The notes beneath the pieces are model-generated. The model saw only the letters and a program-made list of their open reading frames with translations. It had not been told where the DNA came from and ran no database searches. A program made the translations under genes and the position numbers. Below are positions 1-14,308 of a DNA stretch of 64,000 nucleotides, piece after piece. The stretch comes from Diploscapter coronatus (Eukaryota; Nematoda; Chromadorea; Rhabditida; Rhabditidae): assembly GCA_964036155.1 (NCBI GenBank), contig OZ038422.1, forward strand, positions 65,061,201 to 65,125,200. The letters are read 5' to 3'. The stretch's first letter is position 1. The number at the start of each line of letters is the position of its first letter.

Positions 1-260
1 CCGCAAATTTTAAAAAGTACAATTTTCGAATAGGTTTCATCAATATTTCATAAATAAAAAGGGGTAGACAAAGTCAGTTATTTTGCTTTTACGTAACGAG
101 GAATTTCTATATTAAAAAATAGGAAAAAATCAATTTTCAAGGGAATATTTTCGGAAAGGAAATGTTTTCAAAGGGAAACATTTCCATAAATGGTATTAAT
201 CCCCATTAAAACGAGAATTAATACCACCACAGAAAACAATATAATTTTCTAAATTTTCAG

Positions 261-2306
<2,046 letters not shown>

Positions 2307-5040
2307 AGACCGCGAGGAAATGGCGCTCAAATGCCTAAATCGGGAAAAGCGCCCAAATTGTACAAATGAGCAGTAATTTTCATTCTTTTTATCTTTCACT
2401 TATCAAACTTTTGAGCTTTCGTGTGCAGTTTTATGAAATGAGGTTTGTATCGATTTTTTAAAGTACAGTATCAAAATTAGAACTCGTTAATTTCAAGCTT
2501 TGACTTGATTTTTTTAAAATCTATTTTTCATGATTTTTTGAAACTTTAGAATTGTTTTAGCTTTATTTATTCATTTTTCAGTTATCTCATTTTCGCCACT
2601 TTGCATTTCACAAAGTATTGGGTTTTAAAGATTTGATTCAAAATGTGATTTTATATGGAATTTCCACGAACTATTGAGATCTTGAAATCTTTTATGGGGA
2701 AAAATAAAGTTTTATCAAAAATCGGTTTGCCTAAGTTTTGACTTGTTGGTAAAATTTCCTATTTTCAGATGAAACCTATCAATTTTAAAATTACAGAAAA
2801 TTATTATCAGTTTTAACTGCAAATAGACCAGATAACTTAACAAATTTACTTAGGTCTTGAAAAGTACTGCAAAAAGTTGAGAAACCTACGCTATAAATTG
2901 GTTGCGTAATATGGCTAGGTCCATGAATTTCTCGATAAAGCGGGCCGACTTTAAAGGGGATAAAATGAGGCTCAAATAAATCCCGTCGCAAACTTTTGTC
3001 TATCTCACATTGGCTACAAGTTGTCGTTATGCAACTTCTTTCAAAGGATCGCACTGTTTTGTCTCGTAACGACAGAAAAATCTTTTCGTCTCCATTCTCT
3101 TCACACTATTTCTAGCTGGACAGGGAGAAATAGCATGAAGAATATGGAGAGGGGAACCATGTGTCTGTTTTCAAAAGAAAAGGATAAATAATCGGATTAA
3201 CCTGATCTTCTCTAAGTTTTTGAGTAAAAGGTGAGAAAAGAGTAACCGATATACGCATGCCAAAATAGAAAGACATGGATACCCCCATCCGAGATTTCTT
3301 AGACAATAATAGACTAAAAGTAGCCCGGAAACCACTTAATTTTGTCGAAAATCTTTCGGGTCAAAGTGGGTTCTTTTGATTTTGCCGATAGGAAAAAAGA
3401 AGAAAAACTCACTTTTAAGACAACTTTTTTCGGAGTTAACTTATAAAAATCATAGGCTAATAAAGTTGACTTCTAAATTTTTCCAATTTTGAAGTTATTT
3501 TCACAAAGTCCAGCTTAAAACCCATTCTTGTAAGATTTACCTAAATTTCTATGGCACCTAAAATTCCCTTATTTTTAGATTTTCAGGTTAGGTGTCACGA
3601 AATTGGCGCTCAATTTAACGTGGCCTATCTACAAAAAGGGAATTTTGATTGTTCGGCGAAATAGTATGTACATTTCTAGAGTTAAAGAGAGGAAAACGAG
3701 AAATAGTATTGAATTTTGAAAGAGCATAGAGAGTCGGAGAAAAGTTAGCAGTAAGCTGCTTTAGTCATCCATGCGAGTGCTAATTCGCAAATCACTTCCG
3801 ACTTTGTCAGAGCAGACGATAAATAGTATGGGGAATTGGGAGAGACGCAGATAGACACAAAGTGAACACGGCAAAGAAGGTAAATGACACCCGTTTGCCC
3901 CTGTAAAGACTTTTCCTTTTCTGAATCTTTTTCTCCAATTTCGAAGTACTATTTCTTCTTTCCTGATGTCTTTTCTCTCTAAATTTCAAAGACTATCTCT
4001 CAATTTCTCTCAAAGCACATGTTGCAATTGCCATTATGATGCGTGGAGGCCGTAGGTTCCGGTAAATCGCACCTAAAATGGGCCGATAATTGTAACTGAG
4101 CCGGGTATAACATATAACGTGAGGTGTCAAGTCTAAACGTTTGCATAGATTTCAGAAGTTTCAGGAATCTGGAGTTTTAGATTTAAATATGAAGACAATA
4201 ATGACCTATAGTAGGATGGAGTTAAGATATACTTTCCGTAAGAAACGAATCCTAGCTGAGTAATCGTTGACCGCACACAGGTGAAATTACGTGTTAGCTC
4301 CTTTTCTGAAGAGCGCTTATAACAACTGCTTTCAATGTTGAAGACGAATGATAACATTTGAAAAGCTATGATAGAGGCATCATTTATCGATAAAATGGGC
4401 ATTCTTAAAAGTTGGAATCTATTGAAGAGACGAAGCAAAGCATATAAATCGACCCCCCTCTATCCGAGTCTTTGAAACGTATAAAACCCCCACTTTGACC
4501 AACCAATTCACAATTCAAAGGAACTCGTTTTCGCCCCCTATTCATTATGATGGAAGCTCCCTAAATTTGTCAATATTCCCTTCTTTCCGCAAATTTAAGG
4601 GCGTGGTTTTGCTATCCTCGAAATCGGCTACCGTAATCCTCCACAATTTGTCAGAGACGTCTCATATTTCTTACGCCAAAAAGTCGCATCGGCGAATCAC
4701 ATACTTGCCCCGCCTACAAAGAAATAGTATTGCAAGCTACGAGTGCGAAAAGACACTCGATTTCTAACGGAACACCAGTAAAATTGGGGAAACATAACTA
4801 TTTTGAGAGAGTCGGAGAAACAGACAGTCACTTCGTCAGAGTAAGTGGGGGCGGAGTCAAAATGCGAAGTGGCAAAGACGCAGAGGAACGCGAATTGTGA
4901 CAGAGCGGATTTAGCCGACATAAAGTCTTTAGGCCATTCAGCATTCCAGCCAGGATTTCTAGGGATTTCAAAAATCCTACTTGTCCTAATTACTAGTTAA
5001 TTAGTCGATTCCCAGAGTAATTATCCGGTGATCAGAAGAA
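2307..5040. other. Intergenic region between uap gene and nhr-67
   Basis: No coding exon with splice signals could be supported on either strand. The stretch holds several copies of the purine-rich GAAATAGTATG repeat (near 3126, 3656, 3697, 3820, 4721, and inverted near 3945) and GGATTACGGTA words (near 2003, inverted near 4625). It is likely to contain the nhr-67 promoter, but no specific site can be assigned. Confidence 0.5.
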
Positions 5041-8000
5041 ATGACCGCCCAACCACCAAGCAGTAAGTAGTTTGAACTGACTTTGAGGATTACGGTAGTG
5101 AAGATCAGCCTTCGGCATCTTGGAAAATGAATATATTTTTGGGTGAAATAATGTTGGTAAAGAGGGAAATTGTATGAACCTTTCGAAAAGCTAGACGTGA
5201 TTTTGATTTGAAGGATTACGGTAGCGAATATTAGTGAATATCAGCTTTATAAGAATTCGAAGTTCTTAGATTCTAAAGTTACGGCGAAAGGTTTAAAAAT
5301 TGAATAAGTTGCAGAGAAATTTGGAGGCTGATTGAAAGGTCATTTTAATGATAGAACTTTCGCGAAATATTGTCCAAATTCAACTTTCTTTTAAATTAAA
5401 GATTTATCGTACTATAATTCTTAATTGAACTAGGGGTGATTTAGATAAGTTTCTGAAAAATTGGAGACTAATTGAAGAGTGATTTTGATGATGAGGTAAA
5501 AATGTGGGGAGATATAGCCGAACTCGAAAAACTCTAAATTACCGTGTTTTACAAGTTTTACTTAAATAACCCTTGTAATTTGCAGGTCGAATATTGTTGG
5601 ACGTGCCGTGTCGAGTGTGTCAGGATCACTCATCTGGCAAGCACTACGGCATTTTCTCGTGCGACGGATGTGCAGGCTTTTTTAAGGTTGATCTTCATCT
5701 TGATAAGTCCCTTCGAAAATCCACCAATGCTTTTTCTTTTCCCTACACTCTCTAACCTAAAATTGGTGAATTTTAGAAAGAGCCAGCTTAAAATTGTCGT
5801 GTAGAAATTCGAAGCGTCGCTTTTCAGAAAATTTATCATGAAAAATTTGTTTGAGTATGATTCAAAAATTGAGCTAGGTCATTGAATTTTATGATAGTCA
5901 TTACTAGACGTGTCTTCTGCTTGTAAAAACCTTAAAAAAACTTTTTATGCCTAAAATGACTCACGTAAAATTTTTGCAGCGCTCGATCAGGCGGCACCGT
6001 CAATACGTGTGCAAGAACAAGGGCGGTTGCGAGGAGAATCGATGCGTCGTCGACAAAACACATCGAAATCAGTGCAGGTTAGTGCGCTTGGACTTACCTA
6101 AACTAGACATTTTGCTCATCTTTTCTTTATATCTGCCATTTTCTGTGTCCTCTCTATCGTATTGTTACGCGTTCGATAGTGAAGTAAAGCTCTATTTTCT
6201 AATAACATATATTGGCATTTAGAATCTTTTCTCTGAAATTTTATCGTTAGCTTGTCCGACTTTTCTCCTATAGTTTTAAACAATATTTTTCAAACTCGCA
6301 ACTTTTTTTCTCGTACTTTTGGAAGAGCGCCGTTAGGTTTTTCTTACTAAATGAAACTTGCACTGCATTACTTGTTTCTGCTTATCATAGTCGATTTCCT
6401 GTAACATATCTCTTCCTGCCAGCGTTTCTCAAGCGCCCTCATCAATTACCGTAATCTGTTTGATTCAAAAGCGACACCTAAAGTGGCGCGCTTTTTGACT
6501 AAAGCACTACCGTTTGAATATCCGCGCAAACTTTTGAGATTTATGGTTAGGAAAAACGGATCGATTTTTTTAGTCTTTTTCCTTTATAATCCCATACTAT
6601 TTCTCTTTTTCCTCTCCAACTTTTCTTGTGCTATTTCTCCTTTTGACCATTTTCGGCTTGTCTAACTGTAAAGGGCAGCCGGGATGAGCCATGATATTCC
6701 CTACTTTGGAATGAAACAATAGAGCGAGAAATAGCATGGAAATTTATAGAGTGGAAGAGAAGAAAACTTTCTGCCATTTGCTTTCTTTTCATACTTGAGA
6801 AACTCGTGCCTTAGCCAAAGACAAAGTTCTTGACATTACAGCTAGCATTTGCGAATTACGAAGTTAGGGGGTTACTGTAGATTAAAACTTTAAAATAAAA
6901 TTACACTTCGAATCTATAAAAAAAAAAAACATCAAAAGTCATTTAAATTTTAGTATGTTTCAAAAATATCTGTCTGAATGTGGAATTTTATGCTTTGATG
7001 GGTTGACCGTATTTAAGTAAATTTATTCATTTCCTGATGTAAATTTAAAAACCTTCAAAAAGATTGAAGTGCAACAAAAATCCTTTAAATTTCAGAGCTT
7101 GCCGCCTCCGACGATGTTTGGAAATCGGGATGAACAAAGACGCCGTGCAACACGAACGAGGCCCGAGGAACTCGAGTCATCGGTAAGCTGGAGAAAAATC
7201 AAACATATCACCTCTATGTCTTATGACCAATTTTATGCTCTCTCATCCTATGATGTGAAATAGTAGCATGGAAACTGTCTGAGATAATTTATCGCCTAAT
7301 TGCTATTATCGATCATGGAAGTGACAAGTCGGATCAAAAATTCCCCGACTACCTAACTTTTTTCTCCTACTTTCTAAACTATAAAGACAATAAACGCTAT
7401 ATCTCAGTATGAATATCAAATTTTCATCTTAAAAGGGTATCTAGATTACTTAGAAACAATATTTTTTTGAAAAAATAAAGTTCAAGCTTGACTTCAAAAA
7501 TTGTAAAAAAAAAACTACTTTTCATTCGAGAAAATCACTTGGAAATATTTCGTCAAAAGATGAGGAAAATGAAGAAAAACTCGACAAAATCAAATTTTTG
7601 AGCAGTGAATCAATCAAAAGTTTTTTTTCAGCCGTCACTCGTTGCCTCTGGCGCATTCGGCCGCCTCTTTGATAGGCTCGAACCAACAGCCTACTGTATC
7701 CCTGTCGGTTAGTCAAATTTTATCCTTTTGCTTAAAAGTTCGGCTTTTTTCAATTTACTACTTCTTATGTCTTCATTTTTGTCTATTTTCGGTACGTTTT
7801 AAAAAAAAAAAGCCCTACTAAGGCTGTTTTCCTTCCATTAATGTTTATGTTTTGTAGTTAGCTTTTAAAAAATCAAAAATTGATCAAATTTTTCAAAATT
7901 ATCTTCCACTTTGATCGGCATTTCTAATCTTACTCCAAAAATCAGATATGTTTTAAAAAATCAAATAGATAGCAAATTCTTCTTTTTAATTCGCTCCTTT

Positions 8001-11000
8001 GAGAGATTTTGCTTTAAAAAATCAACTGCACGGTAAATTCTCACTTCTTAATGCATACAGCATAAACAATCGATTTAAAAGAATTGGAAGCTTTCTCCTT
8101 TCAAATTTATCCTTCCTTAGTCTGGATTTCATATATCTATTCTCATAGCTACCGTAATCCCCGCATCGTTTTCTGCCTCCTCTCAAAGTTTTGCAAATAA
8201 GGTGTCGTTCACCTCATAACTCTATGGCTATTTGCCTCAAGCTAGAGGGATTTCTTTTCCTCCCCCGTAATCTAATACTCTCTCACTTTTCTCTGACTTC
8301 TTTTCATTCCATATTTCAAACTATCTTTTTCTCTAAATCTTTCCCTCTTTTCCTTTTTCATATTATTTCTCTTTTCTTCTTTAGCCCTCTTCATTTTAAC
8401 CGCTATTTCTCAATTTTAATTGAAATTTTCGAGACTTGACAAATAAAGGGACTTTTTGAATTCGCACCCCACAAACTTCAAAACCAATACTTTCGTATGA
8501 AGAGCAGCGCGAAATGTGGGAGTTATGAAGTTATTGAAAATCGTTGACATATTTGAAATGGATATCCTTCTTTCTTTTTCTCTCTCTCTCTCTCTCACAT
8601 TTCCACGCTATTTCTGTCGAAATTTTTATCGGAAAATTAACGACTATAATGCGCTTTGGTAGTCACAAATCAATTTTAGCCTCTTCGAAATCAAATAAAA
8701 ATCGTATCAAATAGGAGCAAACTCAGCAAAAAAATCATAGGTTTCATTTATTTTGAAGAAAAATGAATGGAGTTATTACAAATCAGTGATAAGTAAGCAG
8801 AATAAAACAAGATGATAACACACATACGAAATAATATAGAGCAGAGTAGGGGGGAAGTTTTATATTTTTCCTATCAAATACTATTTCATCGTCTTGTTAT
8901 CTCGTTTTTCCGAGTTGCCAAAAATGTCATATTTTAGCCAGACGTCGGATCGGACAGCGATGTATCTGGAGCGGGTTCAAACTCTTTGGGGTCATTCTTA
9001 CTGCCATCCGGACCCAATTTGGGTCATATTATGGGACAGGTATGAGATTTTAATTCTATCTCAAATTCCAAATTCACTATTATTAAAAACTATAGCATTG
9101 TTTGACCTCACCAAAATCTGAACGATATTTTATCCCCATATTTAAACTCTAGGAAATGTATTTTGTCCATTTACAGCGAAGACCAGTGACCAATGATTTC
9201 AATATTCAACGCATTATCTCGAATTTTGAACACATTTTTTTAAAAAAATCAAAGAAAATATCTAAACAAATTTGAAGTCCTATTCTTCATCATTTCAGAT
9301 GAGCAACGGTCTGTTTCCCTCTCTCCAAACGAACCGACTTGCTGAAGTCTCGGCGAGGCTTTTCCTGCAACTTCTTCATTGGGGCAAGTGCCAGATGACC
9401 ATGGCGATGATTCCGGCTGAAAGACAGGTTGGGAATTTGTTTTTTTAATCAAATTAAAAATATTTCGCAGTCATATTTGGGAGTTTCCAACCGCAAAAAT
9501 CCATCATAATCTTTCGTCTCATTATGAGGAATAGTAATGCAAAATTATATATAAAAGGCAAATTTGCTGGGATAAATCATCGCATGCTGTCGCATTGCTG
9601 TATTATTAGGCGCCTCAACATTCAATAATTTTGAAGCATACAATTTTTCCGTAAATTTCACATTTTTCATTTGGTACACTAATGCACTAAGAAACCTGTC
9701 TTATTACTAGAATTCTCAAACAGGTGCTAGATAGGATTTCTAAACTTGGAATTTTGGAAGAACCTAGAATTTTTGTGAAAGTGAAAAAGCTAGGGCATTT
9801 CGATATGGTTATCTGGATTGCGCAAGCTTTTCATTTCCTATTTTCTTATTTCTTTCTCTCTTTCTTTCAGTATTATCTTCTCTTTCTCTATATTTTCTTT
9901 GTTTCTTTTCCTTCACTTATTTTTCAGCTCTATTTTCCTTACCCTCACAGGTGCAAAATTCTGCGCAATTTTGTGGGTCCAACGAAATTCCTCCCTCTCG
10001 TTTTTCATCACGTTTTTACATAACCGTTATGAAAGTGCAAAACATTTCAAGGGACGTGAGCTCCTTTAGAAAATCCTTTGGGAAAGGAGTGAATGAAGAT
10101 TTGCCAAATATCTTATACGATCATGAGAAAATTATTGAGTCATTGAAAATTTGAAATTTAAAAAAATCTGTAAAATGTACGTTTCAAAATAATAGTTTTT
10201 TTTTAAAGAAGTACAGCTAAACTGATATGTGCTGTCGAAAAATTCACAATTTTGAGAAAATATCTAAAAATTTCGTGTTATTGATCTTAGACAAATGCAA
10301 AATCAGAAAATTAATGTATGTTTCGAAAAGATATGAAGTACCAATGAAGTATATTTTTTGATTCCACAAATGACTTAATAGTGATAATGACCAATTTAAA
10401 ATTAAATAAATCTCAGATTACGATAATTATTTCAGGTTACGGTATTCGACGACATGTGGCCTTCGCTATTCGTGCTTTTCGCTAGCGAAACGAAATTAAT
10501 CACCTCTCAAATGATCAGAGCTGATAGAACCGTTACTGCTAAGGAAAGAAACGAAGTAACTACTCTTAATTATCCTAATTATTGTTAATCAGGGTAATTG
10601 AGTCAGCTAATTAGCATAATTTCAGGTGGCTGAATTGTTTGAGAAGGTGGAAAACGTTCGCCTGCATCCGAGTGAATCCGTACTTCTCAGAACCTATGGC
10701 ATTACGAAAGGTGATTTTAAAAATATATTACAAAAAATGCAGGTTATAAAAATGGCATTAGAAGATAAATTCTAAAAAAAAATCATTTTCTACCTTATAT
10801 AATGTTTGCTTTCATATCAACACTCGAAAAATCATTATTCCTTGTTACCTTGAGCTTTGAAGCCTACAGAAAGCAGCTTTTCAATCATATTTGATCACTT
10901 TACAAGGAACCAGCTTTTGGCTAAATAACCAATACAAAAAGACAGACTTTGCGGTGGATTTTATTTGAGGGGAATAGTATGAGAAAATGCGAGAGTTCAA

Positions 11001-13286
11001 GGAAAAAGAAATGAAATCGAGGAATAGCACATGAAAGTAGAGAGTGGAAAAGAGAACTAGGATTACTGTAGTTGGCCGAAAGTGAAGTGGCTGTGGTTTT
11101 AATGTCTTCCTGAACGCGACATTCAGAGACAAACCAGAGCGAGGCCGTCGCTAAGCTAACAGAACATCATCATCGCATGTTGAATGAATGAAATAAAGGA
11201 TGAAACGACAAACAGTCACTGAATGACACTAATAGTGTAATAAGGAGGGGATTTACTGTTACAGGCAAAATTAGACTTCTTATAAACTTGTAAATGATAC
11301 CGAAGAACAGTGGATGCAAAGAGATGATATAAATTTGGCAACAGCTATATGGCGGATTGACCGACTTCTTTTTTCCCATACTATTTCGTCTTACTCTAGC
11401 CTCTCTTTAACCATAGAGTCGCCAGGTCGTCATTTGGTAACTGCCTATAATTTTGATAAAAACTCTCACAACAGTCCCTTTATTGAATTTAAGATCTTAC
11501 TTCCATTTGGCAAAGTCTGAAGCTTACTCACTAAAAACATAGCGATTGGTGAATTGTTTTGCGAAATCCATCAAATATGATTCAGAGAAAGAAGTCATGA
11601 ATAATTGCAAACGAAGCTCTTGATTATATGCACCAAGTATTGAGTTTGCCAAATAGTTAGAAAGAAAATTTTCAGACACCCCAGCCGGCAACCAAATCGG
11701 TTTACAGCTCATGACGATCGGCCAATTTTTCCACAAGGGAGACGCCTTTCGATTTTTGAAGTGATATTTTTATCCTTACAAAACTCAGCTTCTTTTAAAT
11801 TCCATGGTTTTTTTCTTCTGATTTACCTACTTTATTTTTCTTGAAAAATACCAACCATGATAAAGAAGCTAAAACTGATCTTCATTACAAAGATAAGTGG
11901 AAACTTTCAGATGCATCGAATTGTTAACGATGCCCGCCGCTCCTCTCTTCAAAATGCTATTCCGACCGATTATCGGAGACTCATCGATCAGGAACCTCAT
12001 TTCGGACGTTCTCAATGTGCCAAAGGTAGGGTAATTACGGATTATTTCAAATATCGCAATTCTTTAAACCTGAATATTTCTTATTCCTTATGATTTTTGC
12101 TTCCGGAAGTTCTGAATATACAGAAAATCAGATTTATATTTTTTAATACCGTAACCATTTCTGAATGAAAATTTCTTAATCTTTATGACTTTTTGGGCTT
12201 TTTTTAATTGTATCAGTGAACAAAACCTTGAATATTCGTCCTTCTTTCTGAAGCATATCTAACCTTTCAAAATGCATTTTCAGGATTCGATTTGAAAAGT
12301 TTCCATTTTAGGTCCCCAACATAATGTTCTCATTCATGAGGCCCTTCCCATTTCTGGCGAATTTTACGAACCACCAAGAAATTCAACAGCAAGCAACGAC
12401 ATCTTCAACTCCGGGATCGCAAAGTTCCGATGACGAAAGGCTCATTCATAGGTTGGCATTCTTGAATAAATACCGTAAATATCACTTCAGTTTGCTGTGG
12501 TGATTATTGTATCTAAATGACTTCTCATTGCAAATAGTTACGATTTTACCTGAAACATATTTATGAAGAATACTGACTATTTAACAAATTGAAAAGCATA
12601 CCAAATTTCTATTTCTTTAAATCGATGTGGGGATGATGTGTAATATCACACCTCATCTCCTTTCTAGCTATTTTTTCTCTGAAACGTACCATTTAAATCT
12701 GTCAATAGGACAAAGTTCGAGGATTATAATTTTTAGCTCAAATGGGTAGTAATGAGTGAAGATCATACCTTTTCTTCCACAGCAATGTTATTTTATGAAG
12801 CTGAAAAATTATCGTATCCTTTTCAGGTCGTCAGCTTCCGTTGACGTCTCCTCAGACATCGTCGACACGACGGCCGACGACGTCGACAAGGATTCTGGAG
12901 CGACGGAGAACTTCGCCGTTAAGGTATGGTATTTTTCAAATTTGAAAATCTTTTGAAATCGGAACAAGATCCTATAAATTTCCTAAGTGTTTTACGTGTT
13001 ATAATGCTATGAAGTTTCTAGATGGTGTCAAATTATCTTAGAGACTTTATATTTACGATTTATGGCTATACAAAATAATTACCCTTTTCAAACTTGCGAA
13101 CTCATAAGTAAATTATTGAAACAGTCATTTCGAAAGAATAGTCAAATTTTACGACTAGTTTCAAAGCACATTAGACGATTTATATTATATTTGAAAAGTT
13201 CTAAAACTTATTCTAACAATTTGAAATTTCAGGTTGAAGAGCCATTTGACTTGAGCATTGACGTGACGACGAAAAATTCCGTTTGA
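5041..13286 (+). CDS. nhr-67: Tailless/NR2E1-type nuclear hormone receptor (NHR-67 orthologue)
   Basis: Sequence-specific transcription factor of the NR2E class; in C. elegans NHR-67 acts in neuronal, uterine and anchor-cell development. Fourteen exons: 5041-5062, 5586-5686, 5980-6077, 7096-7182, 7632-7707, 8938-9039, 9299-9427, 10436-10555, 10626-10710, 11127-11178, 11911-12025, 12312-12451, 12827-12923, 13233-13286; 425 residues, all phases agree. The DNA-binding domain (about residues 12-96) has first-finger cysteines 16, 19, 33 and 36, P-box CDGCAGFFK, second-finger cysteines 52, 63, 73 and 76, and the tailless-type [12 protein letters not shown] and [15 protein letters not shown] segments. 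The ligand-binding domain starts near [11 protein letters not shown] and reaches [17 protein letters not shown]. After it comes a Gln/Ser- and Asp-rich tail. The 52-nt exon at 11127 was placed by phase and is the weakest. A poly(A) signal lies at 13531. Confidence 0.93.
8579..8597. repeat. TC/GA dinucleotide microsatellite in nhr-67 intron
   Basis: An uninterrupted run of about nine CT units in the fifth nhr-67 intron, within a wider pyrimidine-rich tract. Confidence 0.8.
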
Positions 13287-13495
13287 AACATTGATTTCCT
13301 AAATCAAAATCCACCTTTTGAAATACGATTTTCAAAATCTCTTATTTATTCTAATTTATTGATTTTCATTGGTCTTGAGATTAGGCATTGAACATTGAAA
13401 CATAACAGGTTAGCTTTGAGAATTACAAAAAAAAATTTGGACTGTAGAAATTCTTGCCAGATTATTGTATTCTATGGCATTTCATAATGACTGCT

Positions 13496-13833
13496 TTAGC
13501 TTTGTGCATTTTTATGTTTTTTTCCTTCTGAATAAAATTATTACTATGGTGTATTTCTGGTCGATATCATTTTTCATCTACAAAGCAATAATTTCTTGAA
13601 ATTTATTTAAAAATAAATTCGAAAAAAAACCAATTTCTCGCGCAAAACAATTTCAACTTACCCCATTCAAGCATGTCCAAATTAGGTGTGAAGTACACCC
13701 TTGAGAGATCAATCAGATCACTCTTCCTCGTGTCTAAGCATACAGAACAAAAACCGTCTGATCTATATTTATGAGTGTGAGAAAAGCTTGCTTGTCTTCG
13801 TGCTAAAGCTCTAATCCTCCATAATCCATTCAT
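13496..13833 (-). CDS. Short predicted protein (68 aa), function not recognised
   Basis: Exon 1 runs 13833-13662 and ends in a consensus GTAAGT donor. Exon 2 is 13527-13496 after a TTTATTCAG acceptor. Phase 1 joins correctly and gives 68 residues. The start has an amphipathic, Arg/Ala-rich stretch (MNGLWRIRALARRQASFS) like a mitochondrial presequence. A CSVC pair and a conserved-looking DLSRVYFTPNLDMLEW block follow, with a basic Lys-rich end. I do not recognise the family; a mitochondrial location is only inferred from the N terminus. It is convergent with nhr-67 and its last exon lies in the nhr-67 3' UTR. Support is the good donor and coherent frame over 57 codons; comparison with other species was not possible. 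Confidence 0.5.
13531..13536 (+). terminator. Poly(A) signal AATAAA of nhr-67
   Basis: Canonical hexamer 245 nt after the nhr-67 stop codon. Read on the other strand the same bases give TTTATTCAG, the proposed 3' splice site of the convergent small gene. Confidence 0.6.
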
Positions 13834-14308
13834 GATTAGGTAACCTCACCAGAGGGGGAAGCAGGAATTAATAAGTATGGAGACAATATTCGAGGAAAGT
13901 GTTACTAAACAGTGGATAGATTCTTTAGAATTAAGAATTAGCGTAAAGTTTGAAAGAATAAAAATCGCTATGGTTATTTCTCGTCTTCATCCGCCGTGCC
14001 TCGAGTCGATTTATCGTATGAGTTTGGCACACTTCAATATCAATTCTCAATAAAAAATACTTTTAGACGTCAATTATCTTGCTCTAAAATCTACATAACT
14101 TTGAAGTAGTTTAAATGACAAACCATGTTTAGAAATCGATTTTTAGTCTGATAAAAATTGCAAAGCATCAATTTAATAGTTTCACTCTCTTTTCTTCAAT
14201 TATCAATTTCAAGCTCGTTAATTGCAGACTTTCTCGTTCAATCACTACTCTTCTACTGTTTCCATTTCGAAACAATACTATGGTGATTGTTTAGGTCTTT
14301 TAACAAAG

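Noticed and set aside
2791..3054. 87-codon minus-strand open stretch in the uap/nhr-67 spacer
   Set aside because: No domain, splice sites or biased codon use; sits in repeat-rich non-coding DNA.
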